A DNA stretch of 64,000 nt. Origin: Ceratodon purpureus (taxonomy: Eukaryota; Streptophyta; Bryopsida; Pseudoditrichales; Ditrichaceae). Below are positions 1-12,999 of the stretch, piece by piece. The stretch spans positions 15,859,917 through 15,923,916 of the forward strand of contig CM026422.1 in the NCBI GenBank assembly GCA_014871385.1, in the 5' to 3' direction. The notes below the pieces were generated by a model. That model was not told where the DNA came from. It did no database searches and was given only the letters and a program-made list of their open reading frames with translations. Within the stretch, counting starts at the first letter, position 1, and every line of letters starts with the position of its first letter. Position numbers and translations under genes: made by a program.

Positions 1-600
1 GAAGAAGGGAATATTAAAAAATGGAACAAAAAAAAAAGAATATTAAATTTCAAATTAAACAAGGAAGTTAGTCACAATGAACTACATTTTATTTTGAAGG
101 ACATTGACTCGGAGGCGCATTCTAAATGTATAATCTTCTGAATATTTGTTAAAGAAGATGGCGAGTCCAGTAAAAAGAGTCATCGGCGATTAAGACTCCA
201 AGTTTGGAGGATACCCCAAAGTTGCCAGTTGGTAGTGATTAGGAGATTGATATATTATCCAGGAGGAAGAATCCAAATGTACGGTTTAGAGTTCTTTGTA
301 AGACATTCAACACTTTTCATATAGATCTAACATTTCTTGTATTAGATTATTTGTATAGGCATCGAATATTCGTGATTGGATCTAAGGTAACCTGCTTATT
401 TGAGCAATTCCAATTTTTATTGCATAGTATAACAAAAATGTTAAAACTTTTTGTCTTGCATGTATGTCATTGCAATTTAATATTTGAGAACCCACAGTAA
501 TATACGAAACACCAATTTTTGCTAATAAATCTGAACCTCTTATCCAATCACCATATTTGAATTTCCAATGCACTTCGAAGACTTGCAAGCAATAAGAATT
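1..600. other. AT-rich intergenic DNA, left edge
   Basis: I see no gene here. The sequence is AT-rich with short homopolymer runs. Short reading frames lack codon structure or a recognisable domain. Confidence 0.5.
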
Positions 601-604
601 TTTG

Positions 605-1231
605 GATTTTTTTAATTTTTTGGATTTTTGGATCTCAGGTCTTGATATAAATATGCTCAGAACACACTCCCTCTCGTCAAAGCCTTGGTGGCTTGGTGTT
701 CCGAGGCTACGGATTTGAACTGACGTGGCGGCCTCAGGGTGCTGTGCCGGGTTCGAATCCACCCTCCGACACCCACCCACCACGCTTACACGCCCGCACA
801 GATCGAGTGCTTTTTTTTTTTTTTTTTTTTTTTTTAATTATTTCACTGAAGTGTTCTTTTACCAGATATGAAGATTTGATGTAAATTGTTTTGTAGGAAC
901 TTCTTTACTATCACCGTTTTTTCAATACTTAGAATTTTGTTCAACCATTACAGAGTCTTGTATATTCTAAAACCATATAAGCAACTGAGTATCCAAGGTT
1001 CTTTCCAGACGTATCTTTATATTCCAAAGTCTAATGTCTTTCTTTTTCAAAGAACACAAGTATGTTTCAGCAGTTTATTATCTTCAGATACCATTCAATC
1101 TGCTACAGATTTCTAAATTCATTATACTTGTGAATTAAATCTCTACTTTGTTACTTCTTCTCATTCACAATTTTTTTTTGCCCAGTTTCTAGCCCATTTA
1201 GCCTGGTAATTTTTTTCAAGGCGCAGAACTC
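605..1231 (+). repeat. Dispersed ~630-bp element with tRNA-like B box, copy 1
   Basis: This segment is repeated in the same orientation at about 13000-13640, at high identity apart from small indels. Near its left end a pol III-like block carries a perfect B box (GGTTCGAATCC, 750-760) and a weaker A-box-like stretch (about 689-700). A T run of about 26 bases begins at 811, and the similarity then continues for another 400 bp. The tRNA-like block suggests a SINE-type origin. The long downstream homology means either a larger composite element or a segmental duplication. No coding capacity is visible. Confidence 0.7.
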
Positions 1232-1239
1232 CATTTTCA

Positions 1240-3090
1240 ACCATCTACAAAAGAATCATTGGGACAAGTTCATGTTTCTTTCAAATTTCAATAGATATAG
1301 ACATTGTTATTGAGCTTCCCTTGCCTCATTGAAACTTTATTTGCATTCATGTTGTATTTCATCCATCCACCAATATCTTAAAATATCGATCGCATTTGCA
1401 AACTAATTAGCATTTCAATATTTGAAAACTGAGTCATCAACTTACAATGATTGCAAGGTAAATGAGGCTTCAAGCTAAAACAAAGTGGACACCAGGCTTA
1501 AGCAACTAAGCTTGGATCGAATTCAAATTACACATCCAATTGAAGGTCTAGAAACATAGAACGATGAAGGGAATAAAGAAGATGAGGGGATTTTTAAAAA
1601 ATAAATTATGCAAGCAATAGAATTTTCAAGATCAAATTTTGTGGTTTTACATAATTTTTTATTTCAAACAATTGGTGATGAATTTTTTTATTTAAATATA
1701 GGAATATTCATTTACACATCCTTCATATTAAAAAATACCTCATTAAAAAATAAAATGAGCTGATCTAGGAAGACCTCAACATGAGGTGTTAGTATGATCA
1801 AATTTTGTGAAATAAGTATCTTTATTTTTAATCAGATCTTAATAAAGTATAGTATATCGTCATGCTCAAGTGTATAAACTTAGTTACGATATGGAGGGAA
1901 ACAAAATTCGGGTTATAATAAAGAATCAAAACATATCTATTGTTATAACAATTGGGCTTTGTTTAGTCCATATTAAATTCCTTCAAAGTATATATTGAAC
2001 TTTTTGTAGACACTTGCAAAAAGAAAGATGTGCATACATACAAAATATAACCTACATACATTCAAAATATAACCTTGGATGTTCCCTACATACATTCAAA
2101 ATATAACCTTGAAAACGCCAAACCTTAATTTTTTGCAAAAAAAAGAGGTGCAAAATCATAAAAAGTGACTTAAAAAATCATCAAGAATGGATTATTATTT
2201 TCCTTAAACTAAGATTTGGTAGACATTGACTCAGTTGTTCCTCGTGTCCTTACTACAGTAGTGGATTGGATGTGGAGCCTGATGTAGAGCCTCAGCGCCC
2301 AGATAGGCAGACTTTTTGGTGCCATGTTTAGAAATGATAAATTTATTATTTATTAGAATATTTTGCAGAAAATATAGTGAATAGTGAAAACACAGTGAAC
2401 AATAACAGAGAATAGGGATTTCAAGAAGTAGAGAAATGAAGGATTTAACATTGGTTTTAAAAGCAATATTTCAAACAATTTCAAAGTATTTCTATTTTCT
2501 TTGAATTAGTTCCCAACAAAATCAATTTTGCAAATTTAAATTGAAAGACAACCTATACCTCATTTAACGGTATAGGATCCAACACTTCAAAACTTTAAAT
2601 ATCCAAAAAACTTCATTGTCAATTTTGGATTTTGATATTGACTTTGAATAACCCTGTTTAGAAGTTTGAGCTTTTCATCTCTTCGTGTTTTGTTCTTTCA
2701 TCTCTTTTTTTATTGTGTTTTCCCTCTTGGGTTTAATCTTTCATTGAATTTGATTTTAGATTATGTTTCCTTTGACCACATTTTAATGTTTTATATTACC
2801 TTGTTTTTCAATTTCTGATTTTTGGTTTTTCGATTCTACTGTGTTCCTTGTTTCAGTGCATATTAAAGGCTCCAAAATGCAAAGTTACTTAATTCAGATC
2901 CCATCAATCACTGCCATGCAATGAAGCACCGAAACCTGTGTTGATACTTGGATATCATCTCATTAAAAGTGCTGTAGCACATTCTATTACTGTTCAAAAA
3001 ATTGGGCTTCACAACAAAGCACCTGCTACATCAAAATTTGATTGTCATCTTTAGTGCACCTAATTGCCTACTGCATTGCTATAGCAATGC
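1240..3090. other. AT-rich intergenic DNA
   Basis: No gene is supported. A short local direct repeat ('cctacatacattcaaaatat') occurs around 2047-2108. The rest is low-complexity AT-rich sequence. Confidence 0.5.
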
Positions 3091-3103
3091 TCCTTTACGA
3101 TTG

Positions 3104-4326
3104 GACAATTTTGAATCTACTTGAATTCTGTGCTACAAGCGCTCCAATCTCTGTGCTTCGCTCCGACCGAGCATTGATCTTGAAATCGGGGAAACCAGGG
3201 CGCTTCACGACAAGGTCGTAGTAGTCAGGTATGGCTTCTCGCGGAAGCAAGATCGATATCTCTTCGCGGATGTGCGACACCGGCCAAAGCGAACCAACTT
3301 CAATACCAGGTAACTCTTTACCTTGGAACTCAACTGTGACACAAATCATGTGCTGCACCACGGCCTGATCGATGGGTATCCATAGAAGGCCCTCTCTTTC
3401 CTGTATCGCACATACTGAAATTGAGGTATAAAACTTGACGTGCTAGATGATAGCGGAAGATCATGCTAGGCTTGGAGACAACACACTTCAATACATCTTG
3501 GCCCGCTTGAAACTTCTCGTCCCATCCGACATCCATAAGACTACTCAGAAATTGCTTCAGCTGGCGATTTGAAGACGTACATGGTGGCTGTGCGACGCGG
3601 GTTCTCTGCTACAGCAAACAAGTCAACCATGACATGCACAGGCATGAACCATTTCACGTGTGCTGATTTACTCCCAGTTCCACCTTTCATTGCTTCAGAG
3701 ATGTCGGTGGCCAACTTCAATCTAAATGCCTCGGACGTGTGCATGTCAGGGAGGGGCCAGTAGGGGTCATCAAGGGCGGGGCAATGGCAACTCCTCTAAG
3801 CTGCCATACAAAGAAGAGCCAGACTGTGGAACGTACACTGCTTTCAGGAAAAAGGTGCCATTCTCCAGCAAAGTCTTATGACTGCGGCCATTGCGCACCG
3901 CTGCCTCTCCGACTTCATGGTGAAGCACGAGGATGACATCCATGACCGCCGTTGGATCAACCCAGTCGTCCCAATACGACTGATAAAGCAAGTTACATCC
4001 GCGGGGCTCCCTCGCAGCAGTGGCCGGATCCAAGAGCAACTGCCGGCGTTGATAAGCATGCCGAACTTTGATGGCGTCTAGCTTCAGCACATCCCTACCA
4101 CGCCTCGCCATTGCTTTTGAAACGAAATCCAAGGATCTGAGCCTTCCATGCCCCAGCGAATGAGTCGGACCATGAATCCTCGCGTCTCGGGACCAGGGAC
4201 CTCTCACGGCCGCTCTCAATGTCACCCCAACTGCCTATTTCTAACCCGAAGGGGAACGTAATTACCACAATCGTCCAAGTTGTTATAAAGCACGACAGCA
4301 TGCACCTCTTCAACTGGCTTATCCAT
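3104..4326 (-). pseudogene. Frameshifted remnant of a protein gene, family not recognised
   Basis: A GC-richer island in AT-rich DNA keeps protein-like sequence on the minus strand, but split over frames. It opens with an ATG at 4326 (begins MDKPVEEV). It then passes through frames at about 4340-4095, 4225-3770, 3744-3541, 3536-3330 and 3361-3095. Adjacent pieces abut without clear GT-AG signals. For example, the segment ending at 3770 continues one frame over with DDPYWPLP straight into the segment starting at 3744. That pattern indicates single-base frameshifts and an in-frame stop rather than introns. I do not recognise the family. It could also be a live gene with sequence errors, but the number of breaks favours a decayed gene. 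Confidence 0.55.
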
Positions 4327-4329
4327 TTT

Positions 4330-7300
4330 CGCTCTAGCAAAGATCACAAGAAACCTAAGATGAAGCAAAGATCACTAAAGAACTTGCGAAGTACTCACTG
4401 ACGAGCTCCAAGAGGAGAACAGATTCAGATGGCAATGGTTTCACGAAGGTCTACAGAACTTGAGCATGGCAGCGATGGAAGGGCTCTGGTTTTAGAAGGT
4501 GCTACAGCAGACTAGGAGGGCATCTTCGAAGTGCATGGAATGTTAGAAGGAGATCGATGAATTTCTGTATCTGTGTGAGCCAACCCACGAGGGAAAGCAT
4601 TTCCCCATATCTAGTAAGTGGTGTATGAGTACTGTGTCAGTCCAGTTTGGTAAGGACATTATGCGAGCATTTTGTTTTCTATGAAAAGTCGTTGCACATG
4701 TAAACTGATCTCAGTGTCACAGTAGAGCAGCGCCAAATCATGCCGTGCATTGTACCTATAATCCTGGGCTTGGATATATCTGATTGGCAGGCAATGTACA
4801 TCAGAATAGTACGTGGATTTAGACAATGTTAACCTATCGTCGAATATTGATTAATAACAAGGTGGTGCAGCTTGCCAAATGCTTGGATCGTTGCACCCGT
4901 ATATTATAACTTTTCATAAGACGTTGTCGGAAGAGCACTGATGTTGAAATCAACCACGACAGGAGTTTGTGTACAATGTCGTAACTCGCTAATCCCGGCG
5001 TTGGTCCGTGACCTTCATCATCAATGTGAGCCCCTACATTGCAGCTAGGTGCCTACTGCCGCCCACACTTCCACCCCTACATGTGTTTTCAAGTGAAATT
5101 TGCTCTTTGAAGTAATAAACAACATTGTAATGGTGTCACTTGTACTGCTGCCAAATGTATTGTTGCCAATTGAAATGTTGCAAATTGTAAACAAAATTGT
5201 GAAAAAATAGTTGCGGCCATGGAACCGAAGGCCATGGCCATGGGACCCAATGCTGCGGTCATGGGGCCAAAACCGGCGGTCTTGGGCTCAGTGGAACGGT
5301 CATGGGTAGGCAGCAGTGGCCATGGGTAGTTTTTTTAATAAAAGAGTAAAAGAAAGATGAAAGAAAACGGGGAAGAAGAAGATTTTTTTTTAAAAAAAAC
5401 CCAAAAAAATAAAAGATGAAAAAACTATATATCTCTCTTTTATTTGTGAATTTGCGAAATAGCATTTGAGAAACTTGAGGAAACAGGTTCTGAAGCGCAC
5501 GAGGACCTTGCGAGGTTACCAATTATAATTTACATCCTTCTTGTCATCAAATTGTTGCTTAAACAGTAGTACTTGAGCTACATTGTAAAATGACCTGCCC
5601 ATATCATAATAGCGCATTGAAAAATGGAACAATCAATTATATATTTATTAAGAGGGTTAAATAATTAATGGAGCATCTTTAGGAAGAAACATAATGCATG
5701 AAGAATAAAATCGAGATGAGTAAATCTTCTTCAACGCATCTTCAAGAAGAAGCATTAGACATAAAAATACAGAAATCAAGAAAAATAAATAAACCAAGGT
5801 AAATAAATAAATAAATAACGTTGCATCTCCATGAAGACGCATACTAAAAAAAAACATCGCATCTTCTGGAAGAAGAATTATGAATCAAATAAATAAATAT
5901 TAGTAACTTGGCCTCACGAATTACAAGCTCAGCCACCTTGCTATAAAATAAATGATTATAGACTACTGAAATATAAAGTAATCATAGCATAGGGCAATAA
6001 ATATTTATATATACATTATAATGAATAAGAATATATACTTTCTTTATATAATACAGTTACTTAAGCTAGCTTTTACTTTACTTTTAAAAATAAAAGTAAC
6101 TTCAAAAGTAAAGAAAAATGTAAAAGTGTGTACTAAATTTAAAAAATATAAAGAGTCAGTATTACATTAACAAGATGTGTGGGACCTCAAGGTTCGCGTA
6201 TAAATACTAAATTTGGAGAAATAAAGTTGAAACTAAAGTGTAGGGTTGAAGTGTAGGAGTATATGAAGATATACAAGTAGAAAAAGAAGTAAATGAAGCT
6301 TACAACTTACGGTTTTGCATTTCTGGAGTTTCATGGTCCCAAAATTTTGTGATAATTTTGCAATATAAATACAAGTTTCATCATTGATGTATATTGTGAT
6401 ACCTTATCAATATTATTTGTTCAGTTGTAAATCTATACTATATAGTAGTATGCATTTTAACAATTTTGTCGTTGTTAAATCATTTTTTTAACAAGTTTGT
6501 GAAGATAGATATTCTAGTAAACCGTTCTCATAACCCAAAGTTCTAGATACATTACTTTTCCTTCTTTTAGATATAGTTATTGAATTTACGATATCAAGGA
6601 TGAAATTGATGTTGGAACTTGTTAGAAGCTTGATGTTAGAAGCTTGTTCCGATAGCAAGAAATGATACAATGACATACGGAACTCAATGTGGAAGTCCAC
6701 GTCAAACAAAGGAACATTAATTTATAGACCATACGTGATTTATTTTTTATTTTTTTAGATTCGTATTTACTTTTATTTATATATTTTTGAACATTTATAT
6801 TCACTCTCAATAAAATTTAATCTTTAAAGTATTCAAGTTGATAAAATAATAGAATTTTCTTCATCATCTTGAAATATTGGGCTTTTAGATGAAGATATAA
6901 GAATATAATATAGTATAGAATTTATAGCATACATATTATGACAAAAACATTACTCTCATCCTTTAAAACATCAAAGTGACTCCAAATATTTACTATATAT
7001 ACTAAAGTCAATTCATGTATCCATGGTTCAACATGAGAATTTTGAGACTGGACTACAAACAATCAAAATATTTAAATACGATAATTTTAAAATTAACAAT
7101 TGCCATTTACTTTTACAGATACTATAATTTTTATAGTGATTTTTACTTTGTATGTAAGAGATTCTTTTACTTTTACTTGACTTTTGTATCATATGCATAA
7201 TGCACGGGAGCATTATTCAGCGTTACCTGCAAGTGTAAGGTACGAGTCAAAGCTACGGTGATTATACATTCAAAACAACACGAATTATCCAAAGCAACAA

Positions 7301-7530
7301 AACTTATAGTGTTCTATAATGTAACATTATAATATTTGGAAGTCTCATTTTAAGCTTGTTTTTCATTAGTCTTTTGAAAAATTTCCTTCAAACTAGACTA
7401 AACACTTAATATACAGCATGTGCAACCAATGAAACTTATTTTAATGATAGTCTAATTATCGTGTTATTTGTCCATAAAAAGTAAGAACTATGTATTAAAA
7501 CAAAGTCGAAAGGTATGTTCTAAGATTGCA
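4330..7530. other. Intergenic DNA, partly extremely AT-rich
   Basis: No gene is supported. A short G+C-rich stretch at about 5214-5330 repeats GGCCATGG-type words (ccatgg, ggtcatggg). From 5640 to 7500 the sequence is very AT-rich with short repeats of 'aaataaat' type. Confidence 0.5.
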
Positions 7531-7755
7531 GTTGGGGCCCCCAACTAGTGCAGTCACGGGCCCCCAACTAGTGCAGCTGGGACCCCCAACTAGTGCAGCT
7601 GGGACCCCCAACTAGATACAGCTGGGCCCCCCAACTAGTGCAGCTGGGACCCCCAACTAGTTGCAGCTGGGGCCCCAACCAGTGCGACCGGGGCCCCCAA
7701 CTAGTGTGGCCGGGGCCCCCAACTAGTGCGACTGGGGGTCGTACCTAGTGCAACC
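7531..7755. repeat. GC-rich ~21-bp minisatellite, about 10 units
   Basis: Roughly ten imperfect tandem units share the core 'gggcccccaactagtgcag'. Units vary in the G run, in ACCCCC versus GCCCCC, and by one- or two-base indels. The array is strikingly GC-rich against its surroundings. Its core has an inverted character (GTTGGGG...CCCCAAC), so single strands could fold. There are no spacers, so it is not a CRISPR array. Confidence 0.85.
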
Positions 7756-7759
7756 GAAC

Positions 7760-9686
7760 CCTTCAATTCAACATTGTATTCATTAAATTGGCAAATCTTG
7801 TTTATATCTGGCGTGGTAGCTGTGCAGATTATGATTGGCTCAAAATGAATGAAGACAAACTTGTGGAAAAGAAGATCCAGGTCTATTGAAACATACAAAA
7901 CAAATCCAAAACAAAAGAAAGAGGGTGGAAGCACACTAGGGTGGACTGCTTTTGACATGTAATTGTACCCAAGAAAGCACTAAAAGCCAACGCCCAATTT
8001 TGATGGGTATTTAAGGTACTAGAAAACTTAAATTGTAAATAAACAAGGTTTAGAAGGAGCATTGGAAGAATATGGTTCAATACTTCAAAAATCCACCTGA
8101 AAATTCTAATTTTTTACTGAACTAAATAATGTCAAAATTTTTGCCCTTTGATCGCTAAGAATTGTAAGCCTAAGGATGAGTGCTTGGGAAATAATGATAC
8201 AACATGTGTTACCGTAGAAGGTGCTCTTTTTAACCATATAATTTTTTATGTACTTTGCAACTTAATTTTTATCAATATTGATTACTTTGTGACATTTTTT
8301 TACTGCTGTACGGTACTTTTTCTGAAAAGCAAGAAGTGCAATTTTCAGTATGTTTCTAATGTTTTTCAAAAATTGGTGAAGTGATTGCACACTCCATTAC
8401 TCCTTTCACCCAAATCCACAAAAAATTGAATGCTGTAGGATGTAGAGGGGTCCAAGAAAGGCCATTGAAGAAGAAATTTTACAGGATTTAGAGGGTGTAA
8501 CGTACTTTTGGATCCACCCTGGTGTCCTTCCATCCAAGAACAATGGAAAAAATAACCAGGGAGTCGAAATATTAATCAAAACATAAAACAAAGGCTACGA
8601 AATTGGGAATAACGGGAAAATGAAACCGGGTAAAATAAAGATGAAAAATAACAAGCAACAATACATTTTCACAATTTTTTTATAAAAAGGACTATGAATG
8701 GAAGATAGAATGGAAGAAGGATGAAAAAACATTAACATGGACAAAAGGAAAGAAAAAATGACGTGGAGAAGAAGAATGAAAAAGTTACACAAAAAAGAAA
8801 AATAGAAAAATGCGTTGGACTTCTCGTTGGTTTTAGAAATGAAGAAGAAATTTCAATAAAACTGAAATCTAGTAACTTGAAGAAGATGACATAGGATTAT
8901 AAAAGTTGACGAAATTGAATTGAGTTTTACATGCAGCTTTTATTCAAATAGGAGTATGAGCGTCTTCAAAAGCTTTTCCCTTGTTGTACATCTAATTTAA
9001 AATACATCGTGCAAAGAGGCTCAGAAAACAATTTAGTGACCTCAATTACAGGACACCATATTACTGACCCCCCGAGTTCATCTCCATTTCTAGTACCACT
9101 AGAGAGTATGTACACTAAAAATTATCCACTACTGTTCATTGAGTAAACTCTCTTCGTCATGAGTACTTGCGTTGACTTCTCTAATATTAAGCATTAATCA
9201 AATATCAGAAGCGGAGAGCTTATTCTAAAGAGATTCACAGAATGGACTGATGTATCCTGAAAAGTTTAATAATGCCCAAGCCAAACAAGCAAGGTCTCAG
9301 GTTACATCTGCGGTACAGATTCTAAGCCCCACTAACGTGTACACACTGTTGTATATCCGCATGGAATAGTGTTTCTAATCCCACAATATCATGATAAGCC
9401 TTGATGCGTACGCAGAATACTAAACGGGCGGGAGAGGTTCAGAAATAATCCACCCGTTTCATTGATTTAACAGACCACATCACGAGTACGTAAGTTGACT
9501 TTTTCCAAATCATGTCCATGCAATGATGATACGTTTAACTAAGAAGGACATGGACTTCAGGATATTAGACTCACACCTCCAGGAAGATGTTCTCTCATTC
9601 TCTACGCCCTGCAACCAACTTTCTCATTCAACCCCGCATCTTCTCTCCCAAACTCCTCCTTAATTCTGCTGTAGCAACCTAGCTCG
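7760..9686. other. AT-rich intergenic DNA and upstream region of gene A
   Basis: No gene is supported. The last ~100 bases before 9687 are pyrimidine-rich and look like a plant 5' untranslated leader. A GC-rich word (acgggcgggag) occurs near 9425. Confidence 0.45.
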
Positions 9687-11888
9687 ATGGGGAAAAGCAA
9701 GAAGCCACAACGAGTGGTTGTGCCAGCAGCTCAGGCAAGTTCTAGTGAGACTAGCTCCTTTGAAGCACCTTTGAGTTCTGATTTCATCAATCCTTCGATT
9801 TGGGCTGAGGCATTCGACTTGAGAGGAGTGGGTGAGAATATGCGGAAGCACCTCACAAGCGTGGCTCCATTTTTGCTTGGAGACGCCGCATGCTATAGCT
9901 CTGATTTTTTTGTTGACGTGGGAGGACTATGTGGTAGCGGCGTCCCATTCAAGCGACTCAAGGAAGAGCACAACCTGCCACTTGAAGCAATTGTGGGCAC
10001 CTATCCGCTCAACAAGAATGAAAATCGCCATCCATTGCGGCATATGACAGAGGATGTTGCAGCGAGGGCACTTAGGATGTACCAGCGCGTTTATGGGGGG
10101 ACAGCTCCAGACAATGGCGAGTTTGGCACGGCATTTGTCAGGGGCTTAATGCTTGATGCCAAACGCTGGAAAATCAACTGGGCCGAAGGTGCTGCTGAGA
10201 TAGCGAAAGTAAGTCTCCTTAATTTTGATGTATGTCTTCTCCTCGTTGATTTGGATCATATCATCATAGACTAACTGTTGCTTCTGTGTACGCAGAGCCG
10301 CCTCAAAAGTCCAGTGCTAAATCCAGCGAAGCTCACACCGCCGTGCTTGCGTGAGCAGATCCAGGCGATGCTGAAAGTGTTCAGAGCAGTAGTCGATAAG
10401 GTGGTACGCGAGAAGAATGCGGCAGCAAAAACCATCTCTGAAGGAGGTGTGCCGCGTCCAGGAGGTATTGTGCGACAACTACGTGCTCCAGAGCCTGAAG
10501 TCGAAGTGCCGATCCGGAAGTCACCTGTGAGCCGTCGAAGTGTGGTGGTCAAGGGTCCTGCTCCAGCTCCGAACTTGCTTCCGCCCACTCCTGCAACAGC
10601 CTCGGCAAGCAGTAAGAAGAAACCCCTTGAGGTTACTTCAGACACTGGACGCCAGAAGCTCGCCACCGTAGAGGGATCCGCATCTCTGCTGAAGCAACGG
10701 GACTTCAAAGAAGGATTACTCATCAAGATGAAGGATGAACTGGAGCGCGCTGAAATAGCGCTTGCAATGCGGGAATCTAGGCGACAGGAGTTGCAGCGGT
10801 TGGAGCAGACCAAGTGGGATGAGTTCGCTGGTATCCAACATTCCAAGCAAGCAATGACTTCGATGGATGACGCCGCTAAGAAGGTGATTGATGCGCGCCT
10901 GAGATCACTCATGGAGGATGCAGTTGCCGTGTCTACCAACCTGGCGACCCTGAACCCTGAGATTAAGCACTGGACCGAAGCTGCCGCCAATTTACGTTCT
11001 CAGCTGCTGCAGCTTCAGGAGTCCATTAAGATACTTGAAGCAAAAATTGATGTTCTCATAGTTCAAGAGAGTTGTATACGCCCACAGCATCTTTATACAG
11101 CATTTCCTGTGAACCTTGGAGATGTGGTGCCGCTGAAGACGCACCTCCCCTGTGTGGGGTGCGGACGCTACTGGGCTGACATGGCTTTAGCAAACCTCCC
11201 TTGCGGATGTCTTCTCCACCCAATATGTTTGTTCCAGGTCGCCCTCAATGCTTCACCATGCTGTCCTGGCTGCAATGCCAAGCCATGTGCTGGCTGGATG
11301 GGACAATGGGGCTTCAAGTCTGACTTTGCTACCGCACGCACTGCTGCAGCAGCGGTGAAGAGAGAAGGTTGGGCACCTCCACTGAGTCGCTCTGAAGCAA
11401 AGACACAATTCACAAAGCGGAAGACCACTGATGAACCGTCACCCCTGATCTCCTCCCCCAAGCGAGCTTGTCTTCCAGCACTGCTGGAAAATGGGCCCGA
11501 TGACGAAGTGCTTGAGCACATGTCTGTGGAGCCTGCTTTTCCACCACGTGTCGATGCACCTGGTGTCACCACTAAAGCACCCTCTTGTGAAGAAGTAACT
11601 GTTCACAAGAACAAGGTCGTCGAAGTAGGAAGCGGCGCCACAACAGCAACGACGTGCGGAAAGCCAGGAGAGGCTGCTGCAAGTGATACCCTGAAGAAGT
11701 TAGTTTCCAAAGTCGACGATGCAGGCCACGACACGGCATCATCCCGCTGCAGCCCACTCGTAGATGCAAAACTTGAGCTGATCGTTGGAACTCCTCCTGG
11801 AACCGTGGATCCCGCCGAGTTAAGAGACATTGTGAACATTGCATGTGCAGCCGCAGCAGAAGCAAAATTTCCTACTACTCCAACATGA
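9687..11888 (+). CDS. Gene A: coiled-coil protein with RING-like zinc domain, unknown family
   Basis: Two exons, 9687-10208 and 10296-11888, join in phase 0 across a GTAAGT...GCAG intron and encode 704 aa. Residues 1-174 form a lysine-rich start and a compact globular stretch I do not recognise. Residues about 220-290 are Pro/Ala/Ser-rich linker, and about 308-430 are predicted coiled coil rich in Glu/Lys/Leu. A zinc-binding module follows with ligands C460, C463, C477, C479, H482, C485, C497 and C500. This matches RING spacing with Cys in place of the usual first His, so ubiquitin-ligase activity is possible but unproven. The tail (about 540-704) is low complexity. The gene is much more GC-rich than its surroundings and faces gene B tail to tail. 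A long minus-strand frame across exon 2 is a shadow. The gene model is firm; the function is unknown. Confidence 0.8.
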
Positions 11889-12995
11889 AGGACCACGAAG
11901 GAAGTTTTAGCTGCCTCTGAAAGATAGCATACATACACTTTTAGAAGACTAGCTGCAGATAGAAGTTCGATCTTCACTAGACCCTTCCGTTTCTTAGCAC
12001 AACAGCATGTCACATGTGCACGTAATGTATTATCTTTTTTGCAATGGAATCTAAAAATGTGCCCTTTTTTTCCCACAATTCTGAACTCTCTGAATTGCTA
12101 ATATCTGTCCACTTCGTAAGTATGAAGGGCTGAAATTCTATCCTTGATTTGTGGCCGTGCAGGTATACTCATGGTCGTCAGTGCTGGTGTGCGATGCATT
12201 GCTTAGCAACCATTAATTCTTCTTCGATGCTTCAATGTAAATATCTATGCACATCGATAAGAATCTGAAGCACTCGGGTCTTGATCAAGTTCGACTCTAC
12301 TCTTTGGAATACACCAGCATGTCCTTCTTCCTATCATATACAAATTGAAAGAGTTTTGTTATCGAGTGGTTGATCATTGGCTATAATTATGTATTACAAT
12401 GAATGATGTGAATTGAGTAGTGGGCATGTAAGGGAATGCCTTTTGGTCATGTAAGGCAGTGCCTTGATGTTCTGGTTCTGAAGCTCATTTGTACAGAGCT
12501 GATTACTTAATGTTCTTGAAATTACCAACAATTAGAAAAAAATTTATGTGTTGATAGACTTCAATGTTTATGTGATGATAAACAATTTCTGTGTTAAAAG
12601 ACTTCGATTTTTACAGACTTACATATGCATATGTGATCCACAATTTGACTTGTTTCAGTTACATACGCATGGTGTCCACTTTGTTGAAGCTTCAACACTG
12701 CTTTGCGTGTATTTGTTAATTGCTTGCTTTGCTCAAATTCGGGTGGACATTCCTTTTCTTCAGAATGAAGTACCTTTTGCAATTCCAGATTTGGATTAGT
12801 GAAAAGCTTGTTAGATATGCAAACACAAGATTATTAAGCATAAAATCTGATTTGCAAGGACTCTATGTTCAATTTAGTGTCCACTACTTAATTTAAAATC
12901 GAATTTTTTATGCAATCCCGAGTTTGGAACAAGGAGATGCTTATTAGTTATGCATAAATCAGAATACGAGATTTAAAGTTCTAATGTAGAATTCT
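11889..12995. other. 3' flank of gene A, intergenic
   Basis: This stretch probably includes the gene A 3' untranslated region, followed by AT-rich DNA. No further gene is supported. Confidence 0.45.
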
Positions 12996-12999
12996 TTAA

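Noticed and set aside
680..775. Intact tRNA gene
   Set aside because: The B box is perfect, but the acceptor, D and T stems do not pair well and the A-B spacing is long, so it fits a tRNA-derived repeat better.
7531..7755. CRISPR-like array
   Set aside because: Units are contiguous with no unique spacers; it is a minisatellite in a plant genome.
10271..10990. 239-aa minus-strand frame
   Set aside because: Shadow of gene A exon 2; the plus frame has proper splice sites, coiled coil and zinc ligands.
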